This document shows, in pieces, positions 1 to 7,649 of a DNA stretch of 57,487 nt (its first letter is position 1; each line of letters begins with the position of its first letter). Made by a program: the position numbers and the translations under genes. The notes beneath the pieces were generated by a model. It was not told the DNA's origin. It saw only the letters and a list, made by a program, of their open reading frames with translations, and ran no database searches. Source of the DNA: an uncultured Bacteroidota bacterium (GTDB taxonomy: Bacteria; Bacteroidota; Bacteroidia; Flavobacteriales; Flavobacteriaceae); NCBI GenBank assembly GCA_903838055.1, contig CAILWV010000027.1, positions 1 through 57,487 on the forward strand, read 5' to 3'.

Positions 1-3000
1 TAAAGTAGCAGAATTATAAGTAGTATATATTGTACTTGCATTAGTAGAAGAAATAGTATTCCATGTATTTGGAAGTAATGCAGTTGCAAATTGCCATGCA
101 TAAGTTGGAGTTCCTCCTGAAGAAACAACAGTAATACTTGCTGTAGAAGTTGTTGCCGTTGTACATATATTTGTGTCTGCTGGTTGAACAGCAATTCCAT
201 TTGTAACAGTTACAGCAACTAATGTTCTTGGTCCTTCACAATTATTTAATGTTTGAGAAACGTAGTAATTTCCAGTAGCTAAAGCAACATCAGAAGCTAA
301 AGCGCTTCCGTCAGTTGCTGAAGAATACCATTTTGGTGCTGTTCCTGTAGTTACTAAACTAGCAACAGTTGGATTGTTAGAAATACAAAATATTTGAGAT
401 TCTGCAGTTGGTGCAGCTGTATTATTTCTAACTACTGAAACCAAAGTTCTAGCACTTTCACATCCATTTATAGTTTGAGAAGCATAGTAGTTTCCAGAAA
501 CCAAAGCAACATTTGAAGATAAAGCAACGCCACGAGTAGCAGAAGTATACCATTTAATTGCAGTTCCTGTAGCAACTAAATCTGCAACAGTACCTGAATT
601 ACAGAAAGTTTGAGCTGAAGCAGATGGTGTAGCAGTATTATTTCTAACTACAGCAACCACAGTTCTATCACTTTCACATCCATTTATAGTTTGAGAAGCA
701 TAGTAATTTCCAGAAGTCAAAACAGTTTCTGAAGATAAAGCGCTTCCGCCAATTGCAGCAGCATACCAATGAATTGCAGTTCCTGTTGCAACTAAATCAC
801 CAACCGTTCCTGAATTACAAAAAGTTTGTGAAGAAGCAGATGGTGCAGAAGCAAATCTAGGAGCTGCAATAACAGATACAGAATTACTTGTTATATTATT
901 AACTGTTGAAGTTACAGTATAAGTTCCTGCAGAAGAAACAGTAATTGAAGAACTAGTTTCTCCAGTGCTCCACAACAATGATCCTGTTGCATTTGTAGAC
1001 AATACTGAATTACCACAATTATCTACTACAGTAACTATAGGTGTTGCAGTTTTTGTGAATGAAAAAGCATTTCCTAAGTTAGTACCATCATTTAATTTCA
1101 CTTGAACTGAAACTCCATCATTTGAATCAATTTCACTTGGTAGAGTAACAGTAAATGTAGCAACTCCACTTGCATTTGTAACTGCAATAATTGTATTTGA
1201 TGCAGTTGTAGATTGTGCAGTCCCGTCAATTATATAAGATTCTGTTGTGTTTGCATCATTGTTAGTAATTGTAGCCAAATACTTAAATGCATAACCCGCA
1301 ACAGCATTACCAAATTGATCCTTTGCAGTACATGTAATTGTTCTTGTTGCATTTTGGGCTAATGAATCGCTAATTGTTACTGTAGAAGTAATGGCAGAAG
1401 CAGCTCCAGCTGTAATAATTTGAGTAACACCAGAAAGACTGCTTGAGTAACCATTAGCAAGGATGTTAACTTTTTTACTTCCTGGGATGGTTAATGCTGC
1501 ATTACCCCCTGACGGTTTTAATATTAAATGACCAGCAGACAATTCATAATCTGTTGTTGGAGTTAAAGTTACCGCTCCAATCTTAACAGCTGTTACAGCT
1601 TGTCTCCAAGCAGCATTGTCTGTAAAAGTAATGTCAATATTATTATCAACACTATTTGATGTTGTATTAGCAACAAAATTTAATGTTGTTGGTGCAGGAA
1701 CTATAGATTGAGTAGTTACGTTTGCACCTGTTACTTGAATTTTGTAGATATTACATGATTGATCACCATAGATATAAAGTCTTCCAGGTCCACCAGCATA
1801 ATTTGCTTTTAATATTAAATTCTCAGAAGAATTTGTTGACCCTAAAGAATTTACAACATTAGTTCCGTCGGTAACAAAAAGGTTACGAGTTCCAGAACCT
1901 CCTGTTCTAAACCATACCAAAACTCTACAAGGCCCATCAACATCAAAATAAGCATAACGTTGTGTTGGCATAGAAGTAGTTGTAGAACCACCTCCATTTA
2001 ATTGCAAACGAGTTACAGTAGGACCAAATGCATCTGTTGTTGCAGTAGCAGCAAATGTTACTATACTTGCTGTAATAGCTCCCATGTTTACAGTTCCCGG
2101 AGTAAGAAGTGTAGGGTATAAACCTAATTGATTAGTTACAATATCTGTAGCACCTATCCCAGAAGATAGTGCTGTGTTACTAAAATCCCATACTTTATTA
2201 GGCGCAGAAGCTGATGTTAAAAAACCAGCTGGAGTTGTGCTTCCATAACATAGAGAAGTACTTTTATCTGTATATCCATCTCCATCAACATCTTGGAAAA
2301 AAGTTCCAGTTCTCCAAATTGTAGCGTTAGTATCATCACAATCCGTACTGTTTGCAGCATATCCAGACGGCGAAGAAGTTTCACATAATAACATTGCTGT
2401 TCCTGCTCCAAATCCATCTCCATCAGCATCTACATAAAAAGAATTTTTAGAATTAATTGTCAAATTCAATTTTTCTAAAACACAATTTGTAGTAGTCCCA
2501 TCATAAACTCCAGAGACTGAATAAGTCTGTCCTGTATTTGCCCAAGTATAAGGCTCACATACCGTAACATTAGTTATATTAGTACTTCCACTAATTGTTA
2601 AGAACAATCGTTCTGTAACACAATTAGTAGTTGTACCAATTATAGTAAAAGAACCATTTGTAGAATACGTTTGACCGTTATTAGCCCAAGTATAACTCCC
2701 ACAGTTACTTACAGTAGTATCATGATAAGAAGTAGAACCACAATTAATAACCAAATCACGAATTACAGATTGCGCAGAGTCGTAAGTAGCATCTCCAGCT
2801 TGAGTTGCAGTAATTGAAGTAGTTCCTACACCAACAATTGTAACTGTAGAACCAGAAACAGTTGCTACTAAAGGATTACTACTAGAATAACTTACAGGAA
2901 GACCTGAACTTGAAGTACCATTTAATGCAAAAGTACCATTAAGAGAATACGCTACAGGAGATAATGCTCCAAAAGTTATTGTTTGAGGAGTTAAAACATT

Positions 3001-4221
3001 AATAAATGAAAATGCTGTACCTATATTGGTAGTTGCATCTGCTAATGTTACTTGAATACTAAGACCATCATTAGCATTAACAACTGCTGGAACAGCCACT
3101 GAAAAAGTAGCTATACCATTTACATCAGTAACACCAGTTGAAACACCAGCGGCATTGGAAGTATATGCTACTGAGTTTAAAGTATAAGCTTCTGTAACTG
3201 AAGCATTAGTATCTGTTCTTGAAATGTTAAATTTAAAAGCATAACCACTTACAAGATTATTATATTGATCTTTTGCAGTACAAGTAACTGTGCTGGTTGT
3301 ATTTTTTGCTAAAGCAGGATTAATACTAACTGTTGAATTAGAAGTTGGGGTTCCTGCAATAATAATTTGTGTTACCGAAGCTGGAGCATAACCTGTTGCA
3401 ATAATACTTACCGATTTAGATCCAGAAGTAGTTAATAAAGTATTTAAACCAGATGGTTTTAATTGTAAATTTCCAGCAGACAAAACATAATCTGTCCCTG
3501 AAGTTAATGTAGTAGTTCCAATTTTCACAGCAGTAATTGCAGCTCTCCAAGCAGCATTATCTGTAAAGGAAATATCTAAGTTATTATCTACAGAGTTAGC
3601 AGAAGTATCAGGAGTAAGAGCTGGAGCTGAAACTCCGCTTGGAGCCCATGAAATCTTATTGATATTAAAACTATTATCACCATAAACGTAAAGAGTTGTT
3701 GTTCCCGAAACATTACAAGTAGCTGTTAAAATATTTAAATCTGTTGTAACAGCAGAATTCAACGTACCATAAACAGTTGTTCCATCGCTCACAGAAAGAT
3801 TTCGAGAACCTGCACTAGCACATTTAAACCATACTTTTACGGTACACGGACCCGAAACCGGAAACGATACATATCTTTTGGTAGGCATGTTAACGGTTGG
3901 CGATGAAGAACCACCTGTCTTAAAACGGTTTATTGCCGTAAAACCATCAGCATAAGTTCCTGATAAATTCGCCTCTACAACCCCCATATTAGTCGTGCCA
4001 GATCCTGGCACAATAGTCAAGCCATCAATAGTTGTAGTAGCACCATATCCTGTTGCGTTTACCGGCCAAAATGATCCGCCATTGTTACCGACATCCCATG
4101 TTTTTTGAGCAGATGCAACACCACTGAAAAGCAACATACTAAACAAAAATAATATAGGTGACAACCTATGGTGGATTCCTTCGTTTATAGTCCGAAATAG
4201 ACTTTTTGTAATACTAATCAT
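1..4221 (-). CDS. Very large secreted modular Ig-like/adhesin-type protein, N-terminal 1407 codons (runs off left edge)
   Basis: An uninterrupted minus-strand frame opens at ATG 4221-4219 and is still open at base 1, so the stop and C-terminus lie outside. The start is followed by a signal peptide ending in GVASA/QK (about residue 39). Modules seen in order: a beta domain (about 40-200); a DUF1533/hemoblobin-interaction-like domain with DNAAW and AVKIG (about 205-280); a Big_1-like Ig domain with CTAKDQ (about 290-400); a Big_2-like domain (about 410-490); two short repeats with YTWAN and TNCV; two MopE/thrombospondin-3-like calcium loops (DADGDG, DVDGDG, about 595-660). The whole beta/DUF1533/Big_1 unit then repeats (about 670-1050), followed by three Ig_7-like repeats of about 72-74 residues (about 1117-1335). 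It is probably a type IX secretion client or surface protein; the sorting domain that would prove it is not in view. Ligand unknown. Confidence 0.9.
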   Translation of the reverse strand, partial: MISITKSLFRTINEGIHHRLSPILFLFSMLLFSGVASAQKTWDVGNNGGSFWPVNATGYGATTTIDGLTIVPGSGTTNMGVVEANLSGTYADGFTAINRFKTGGSSSPTVNMPTKRYVSFPVSGPCTVKVWFKCASAGSRNLSVSDGTTVYGTLNSAVTTDLNILTATCNVSGTTTLYVYGDNSFNINKISWAPSGVSAPALTPDTSANSVDNNLDISFTDNAAWRAAITAVKIGTTTLTSGTDYVLSAGNLQLKPSGLNTLLTTSGSKSVSIIATGYAPASVTQIIIAGTPTSNSTVSINPALAKNTTSTVTCTAKDQYNNLVSGYAFKFNISRTDTNASVTEAYTLNSVAYTSNAAGVSTGVTDVNGIATFSVAVPAVVNANDGLSIQVTLADATTNIGTAFSFINVLTPQTITFGALSPVAYSLNGTFALNGTSSSGLPVSYSSSNPLVATVSGSTVTIVGVGTTSITATQAGDATYDSAQSVIRDLVINCGSTSYHDTTVSNCGSYTWANNGQTYSTNGSFTIIGTTTNCVTERLFLTISGSTNITNVTVCEPYTWANTGQTYSVSGVYDGTTTNCVLEKLNLTINSKNSFYVDADGDGFGAGTAMLLCETSSPSGYAANSTDCDDTNATIWRTGTFFQDVDGDGYTDKSTSLCYGSTTPAGFLTSASAPNKVWDFSNTALSSGIGATDIVTNQLGLYPTLLTPGTVNMGAITASIVTFAATATTDAFGPTVTRLQLNGGGSTTTSMPTQRYAYFDVDGPCRVLVWFRTGGSGTRNLFVTDGTNVVNSLGSTNSSENLILKANYAGGPGRLYIYGDQSCNIYKIQVTGANVTTQSIVPAPTTLNFVANTTSNSVDNNIDITFTDNAAWRQAVTAVKIGAVTLTPTTDYELSAGHLILKPSGGNAALTIPGSKKVNILANGYSSSLSGVTQIITAGAASAITSTVTISDSLAQNATRTITCTAKDQFGNAVAGYAFKYLATITNNDANTTESYIIDGTAQSTTASNTIIAVTNASGVATFTVTLPSEIDSNDGVSVQVKLNDGTNLGNAFSFTKTATPIVTVVDNCGNSVLSTNATGSLLWSTGETSSSITVSSAGTYTVTSTVNNITSNSVSVIAAPRFASAPSASSQTFCNSGTVGDLVATGTAIHWYAAAIGGSALSSETVLTSGNYYASQTINGCESDRTVVAVVRNNTATPSASAQTFCNSGTVADLVATGTAIKWYTSATRGVALSSNVALVSGNYYASQTINGCESARTLVSVVRNNTAAPTAESQIFCISNNPTVASLVTTGTAPKWYSSATDGSALASDVALATGNYYVSQTLNNCEGPRTLVAVTVTNGIAVQPADTNICTTATTSTASITVVSSGGTPTYAWQFATALLPNTWNTISSTNASTIYTTYNSATL

Positions 4222-4304
4222 AAATAATAAATTTGGTTGTTAATTAATAGCGTTTTTATATTTTTTTTAAAAAATAAATACTAAAACAATCTTAAATAGT
4301 AAAA

Positions 4305-4322
4305 TTGCAATCGATTGCGCAA
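4305..4322. promoter_or_regulatory. LacI/CcpA-type palindrome 1
   Basis: The sequence TTGCAATCGATTGCGCAA contains a perfect 12-base palindrome GCAATCGATTGC (4307-4318) centred on CG. It resembles the LacI-family operator pattern TGnAAnCGnTTnCA. It lies about 85 bases upstream of the start of the large secreted protein. A related site with the same AATCGATT core lies 175 bases further away. No LacI-family gene is present in the window, so the regulator is inferred only. Confidence 0.35.
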
Positions 4323-4479
4323 ATATATATAAATATTTTTTTACGTATAAAAATAAATATGAAATATTTTAAAAATTAATACTATTTTTTAACAAATCGT
4401 AATTAAAAGTAACAATAATCGCATTTACATAAATACATAATTGGAAGTTCCTCAATTATTTATATTAATAAATAAATAT

Positions 4480-4495
4480 TTTCAATCGATTACAA
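4480..4495. promoter_or_regulatory. LacI/CcpA-type palindrome 2
   Basis: TTTCAATCGATTACAA repeats the AATCGATT core of the site at 4305-4322 and keeps the outer TnAA/TTnCA pattern with one change. Two similar CG-centred palindromes in one intergenic region suggest paired operators, but this rests on pattern alone. Confidence 0.25.
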
Positions 4496-4787
4496 TCCTT
4501 AAACAACTATATGATATTATATATAAATAAAAAAGGATTGCAATGGAACAAGTTGCTAAAAATTTCTTGAGAATGCCTATTAAATTGCATCAATAACCTC
4601 TAAAGAAATTTACAGGTATTTTTTATCTTAAACAGACTCACTTGCATAAAATTAAATAAGAGAATAAATTTGCAGCAAATATTCTTTAAACATCTACTGA
4701 CTTTGGGAACATTTTTTATGTTTGTTACTTAATAATAAAAAAATAAAAATCTTTTCTTAATCGGAATAATAAAATAATCTTTTTAAT

Positions 4788-4926
4788 TACATTTGCACCC
4801 GAAATAACTAATTTTTGTTATTTAAAAAAAACATCAAAAAAGAATCGAAATCTTTAAGTAAATTGTTAGAGATTTCATCTGAATAGTCTACTAAAAAGAG
4901 AGACATAATTGTTTCTCTTTTTTTTG
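4788..4926 (+). ncRNA. Candidate small RNA or attenuated leader upstream of the J/KTSC gene
   Basis: A Bacteroidota -7 element TACATTTG (4788-4795) is followed by GCACCCGAA, almost the same initiation region as the rpsO promoter (34942 onward); no good -33 TTG is seen. Downstream are three hairpins: 7-bp arms AAATAAC/GTTATTT (4802-4808/4817-4823); 7-bp arms GAAATCT/AGATTTC (4847-4853/4870-4876); and a 13-bp hairpin with one G.U pair (4893-4905/4910-4922, loop TAAT) ending in a T-run to 4925. The last is a good intrinsic terminator. No reading frame of note lies inside. It could be an independent RNA of about 125 nt, or a leader that terminates before the gene at 5022. No known RNA family was recognised. 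Confidence 0.45.
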
Positions 4927-5021
4927 AAAAAAATAACTCACCTAATATTGGTTAGTTATAGCACCTAATAAATAAGTAGTACTGAAAAGTAAAGCTTTAT
5001 TTTTTTAATTAATTTTAGTTT

Positions 5022-5468
5022 ATGAAAAGAGTTATTGAGTACAGAAAGTTATTGGAAGTTGACAAAAATGTTACTTTAAAAGAATTAAAGTCCATTTATA
5101 GAAACAGCATGAAGGATAGCCATCCGGATAAGTTTGTAAATGATGAAGCAGGCAAACTTGCTGCAGAAGAGAATAGTAAAAACATTATTAATGCGTACCA
5201 TTTCTTAGTTAGTATTGCTGCGGAAACAGTTGAGAAAAACCTTCCAGAATACCAAGAAACAATTAATAATTTTAATATCTTAGATTTTAATTACGAGAAA
5301 CAAACACTTACAATTACGCACGTAAATGGAATTTCTTATGAATATATTGGTGTTCCTAGAAATATTTACGTGAAGTTTGTAAATGCAGACTCTACAAATA
5401 GATTCGCAAAACGTCATATTTATGGTAATTTTATATATCGTAAAGCTGGCGAAAGCGCAGAAGAATAA
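5022..5468 (+). CDS. Small J-domain-like plus KTSC-domain protein
   Basis: 148 residues. The N-terminal half looks like a minimal DnaJ J-domain: YRKLLEVDKNVTLKELKSIY, then the HPD tripeptide in SHPDKF (about 34-39), then a helix with NAYHFL. The C-terminal half (about 85-140) fits the KTSC domain: a short beta-rich fold with YEYIGVP and a final YGNFIYRK. HPD is the signature J-proteins use to stimulate Hsp70 ATPase, so a DnaK partner is plausible; KTSC function is poorly known. The gene follows a terminator-like hairpin (4893-4922) by about 100 bases and is itself followed by a strong terminator, so it is a single-gene unit. ATG start at 5022. Confidence 0.75.
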   Translation: MKRVIEYRKLLEVDKNVTLKELKSIYRNSMKDSHPDKFVNDEAGKLAAEENSKNIINAYHFLVSIAAETVEKNLPEYQETINNFNILDFNYEKQTLTITHVNGISYEYIGVPRNIYVKFVNADSTNRFAKRHIYGNFIYRKAGESAEE

Positions 5469-5497
5469 TAGTTATTTAATAACACTCTTATTTAATA

Positions 5498-5535
5498 TAA
5501 ACCTTAATGATATCATTTTTCATTAAGGTTTTTTT
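5498..5535 (+). terminator. Intrinsic terminator after the J/KTSC gene
   Basis: A 12-bp inverted repeat, AAACCTTAATGA (5498-5509) and its complement (5519-5530), is followed by a T-run to 5534. Confidence 0.85.
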
Positions 5536-5560
5536 GATTTAAATAATTTAAATTATATTT
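5533..5560 (+). promoter_or_regulatory. Bacteroidota-type promoter for the DUF1761 gene
   Basis: TTG (5533-5535), 17-base spacer, TATATTTG (5553-5560), matching the flavobacterial -33/-7 consensus. The predicted start lies about 20 bases before ATG 5588. The -33 overlaps the T-run of the preceding terminator. Confidence 0.6.
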
Positions 5561-5587
5561 GTTTTTCTAATTCTAAAATAAAAAATC

Positions 5588-6067
5588 ATGCACACCTTAT
5601 TAATTTTATTACTTTCAGCATTTTCATCTTTATTAGTAGGATTCATCTGGTATAATCCTAAAGTTTTTGGAAACATCTGGATGCGAGAATCTGGAGTTTC
5701 AGAAGAAAAAATAAAAGGAGGAAACATAGCTTTAACGATGCTAGTATCGTTTCTTTATGCTTTTTTCATTTCCTTCATTTTGCAGTATTTAGTTATCCAC
5801 CAAAAAGGAGCATTAGGAATGATTGGCGGCGATGAATTAAAAGCACTTCCTTCTTATAGCGCTTTCATGGCTGATTACGGCACTAACTTCAGAACCTTTA
5901 AACACGGTGCTTTACATGGATTTATGACTGGTTTATTTTTCTGCTTACCTGTAATTGGCGTTGGAGCTTTATACGAAAGAAGGAGCTTTAAATACACACT
6001 TATTGCTGGTGGTTACTGGGTTATAACATGTATGATTATGGGCGGAATAATTTGCCAATGGTTGTAA
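5588..6067 (+). CDS. DUF1761 family inner-membrane protein
   Basis: 159 residues with four predicted membrane segments (about 3-20, 48-68, 112-128, 136-156). Features of the family are the N-terminal helix followed by GFIWYNPKVFG and W, the charged segment SGVSEEKIKGG, and the C-terminal GGYWVITCMIMGG. The biochemical role of DUF1761 proteins is unknown. It has its own promoter and a terminator shared with the convergent pterin dehydratase gene, so it is monocistronic. Confidence 0.85.
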   Translation: MHTLLILLLSAFSSLLVGFIWYNPKVFGNIWMRESGVSEEKIKGGNIALTMLVSFLYAFFISFILQYLVIHQKGALGMIGGDELKALPSYSAFMADYGTNFRTFKHGALHGFMTGLFFCLPVIGVGALYERRSFKYTLIAGGYWVITCMIMGGIICQWL

Positions 6068-6090
6068 TATTAACATTTACTTATATATTT

Positions 6091-6122
6091 ATCGCTCTAT
6101 TTTTGTAGAGCGATTTTTTTTT
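6091..6122. terminator. Shared bidirectional terminator
   Basis: Arms ATCGCTCTA (6091-6099) and TAGAGCGAT (6106-6114) with a T-run to 6122 on the plus strand. It lies between the convergent DUF1761 and phhB genes; the plus-strand T-run runs into the phhB stop codon. Confidence 0.8.
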
Positions 6123-6399
6123 ATGAAATGGTATCAATTGAGGTTGCTAACAGAAAATCTTTATCTGACAAACCACCTACATCATGGGTGGTTAATGCAA
6201 TTGTTACTTTATTATAAACATTATGTAATTCGGGATGATGATTTTGTTTTTCAGCTAAAACGCCAATGCGAACAATAAAAGCCAAAGCTTCACTGAAATC
6301 TTTAAATTGGAATTGTTTTTTAATTTTATCTTCATATAAAATCCAGTTATTTAAAGTTTTCATAGCCACTTGAATTTCCAAATTGGAATATTTTTTCAT
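6121..6399 (-). CDS. phhB: 4a-hydroxytetrahydrobiopterin dehydratase (PCD/DCoH)
   Basis: 92 residues, normal length for the family. The active-site motif EKQNHHPELHNVYNKV (about 50-65), with the paired histidines, is followed by TTHDVGGLS, the usual C-terminal signature. The enzyme dehydrates 4a-hydroxytetrahydropterin, recycling the cofactor used by aromatic amino acid hydroxylases. No hydroxylase gene is adjacent in this window, so its partner must lie elsewhere. ATG start at 6399. Confidence 0.92.
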   Translation of the reverse strand: MKKYSNLEIQVAMKTLNNWILYEDKIKKQFQFKDFSEALAFIVRIGVLAEKQNHHPELHNVYNKVTIALTTHDVGGLSDKDFLLATSIDTIS

Positions 6400-6482
6400 A
6401 ATCAGAAAATTAAGTTAAAAGTAAAATACTATTTTATTAAATCTGTTCCAAATAAACTAAATTTGGAAAATATATTGAACCT

Positions 6483-7649
6483 TTGAATTCTAAAATCCTA
6501 TTTACTTTATATTCCAAAGTTAGCAAACTTCCAGAAAACTGGAACACTTTGGCTGTGAATAATATTTTTTTATCAAAAGAATATCTAGAAGTTCTAGAGA
6601 GGTCGGCTCCTAACAATATGAGTTGTTTTTTTATAGGTTTTTATATTGAAGATAAATTAGTTGGAATTGCGCTTTCTCAATTTTTAGATCTTAATCTATT
6701 AGAATCTTTCGGAGATCGAGATAAGTGTGTTAAGGCAAGTGTTCGCAATTTTATTTTTAAAAACTTTTGTTCCCATGTATTACTTATTGGCAATAACTTG
6801 CTAACGGGACAAAATGCTTTTGCTTTTTCTGAAGGGATAGATAAGAAAGCTATCGCTGAAGGATTATTAAATGCTATGACTAAGTTGAAAGCCAATTTAC
6901 AATCTTCAGGAAAAAAGGTACATATTACCTCATTAAAAGACTTTGAAAATACAGATATAATAGCATTTGAAAAAGAACTAAATAAAGATTATTTTCAGTT
7001 TTCTACGCAACCGAATATGATTTTTACTATTCCGGAAAATTGGAAAACCGAACAGGATTATATTGATGCCTTGTCAAAAAAATACCGTGACCAATATAAA
7101 CGTGCTCGTAAAAAAGCAGACGGAATTGAAAACAGAAAATTAAATTTAGAGGAAATCAATAGTTATGAAAATGAAATATATGAATTGTATTTTCATGTTG
7201 CCAAGAATGCTCCTTTTAATACATTTTATTTAGCAAAAAATCATTTTAGTGTTTTTAAAGAAATCCTTAAAGATAAATTTCTTTTTTACGGCTATTTTAT
7301 TGAAGGAAAATTAATTGGTTTTTCGACATTAATTAAAAATGGAAATTCGATGGACACCTATTTTTTGGGATATGACGATTCAATACAAAAAGAAAAAATG
7401 CTGTATCTCAACATGCTTTACGACATGATTGCATACTCCATAAAAAAAGGATTTCACGAAATTGTTTTTGCACGAACTGCGCTTGAAATAAAAAGTTCCG
7501 TAGGAGCAAAACCTATAGAAGTTTTTGGATACATCAAACACGAAACTAAGTTAATTGATAGATGTACGAAAACCATTTTTAATTATTTAGAACCCAAAAC
7601 CGAATGGCAGGAACGCAATCCGTTTAAGGATCAAATTCCTAACTCATAG
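6483..7649 (+). CDS. FemAB/GNAT-type acyltransferase (BioF2-like domain)
   Basis: 388 residues. The C-terminal two thirds show the GNAT/FemAB pattern: YRDQYKRARKKADG (about 199-212), FYGYFIEGKLIGFSTL (about 274-289), and DTYFLGYDD followed by NMLYDMIAYSIKKGFHEIVFARTA. Such proteins often transfer acyl or aminoacyl groups to amines; the substrate here is unknown. The only start that fits the family N-terminus is TTG 6483; an in-frame stop lies at 6459 and the next ATG would remove 45 residues. CCTTTG just before and over the start resembles a -7 end, so the mRNA leader may be very short. The 3' end overlaps the convergent ABC-F gene by 11 bases. Confidence 0.75.
   Translation: MNSKILFTLYSKVSKLPENWNTLAVNNIFLSKEYLEVLERSAPNNMSCFFIGFYIEDKLVGIALSQFLDLNLLESFGDRDKCVKASVRNFIFKNFCSHVLLIGNNLLTGQNAFAFSEGIDKKAIAEGLLNAMTKLKANLQSSGKKVHITSLKDFENTDIIAFEKELNKDYFQFSTQPNMIFTIPENWKTEQDYIDALSKKYRDQYKRARKKADGIENRKLNLEEINSYENEIYELYFHVAKNAPFNTFYLAKNHFSVFKEILKDKFLFYGYFIEGKLIGFSTLIKNGNSMDTYFLGYDDSIQKEKMLYLNMLYDMIAYSIKKGFHEIVFARTALEIKSSVGAKPIEVFGYIKHETKLIDRCTKTIFNYLEPKTEWQERNPFKDQIPNS

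Larger units (their letters stand above)
4222..4787. other. Long AT-rich intergenic region upstream of the large secreted protein
   Basis: This stretch has no supportable gene. It holds the upstream region of the minus-strand modular protein gene, two AATCGATT-centred palindromes (listed separately), and an imperfect hairpin near 4667-4691 (TTTGC and GCAAA arms) without a T-run. A 17-codon ATG frame at 4543-4596 has no recognisable product and is probably chance. Confidence 0.6.

Noticed and set aside
220..870. Regularly spaced DNA repeats (about 216-222 bases)
   Set aside because: They are not a CRISPR array: the repeats are long, encode Ig-like domains in one open frame, and differ mainly at synonymous or conservative positions.
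2217..2429. Short minus-strand frame inside the large secreted protein gene
   Set aside because: It is in a different frame from the continuous coding frame, which reads sensible domains on both sides; a shadow.
4543..4596. 17-codon ATG frame in the long intergenic region
   Set aside because: No ribosome site, no recognisable product and within chance expectation for AT-rich DNA.
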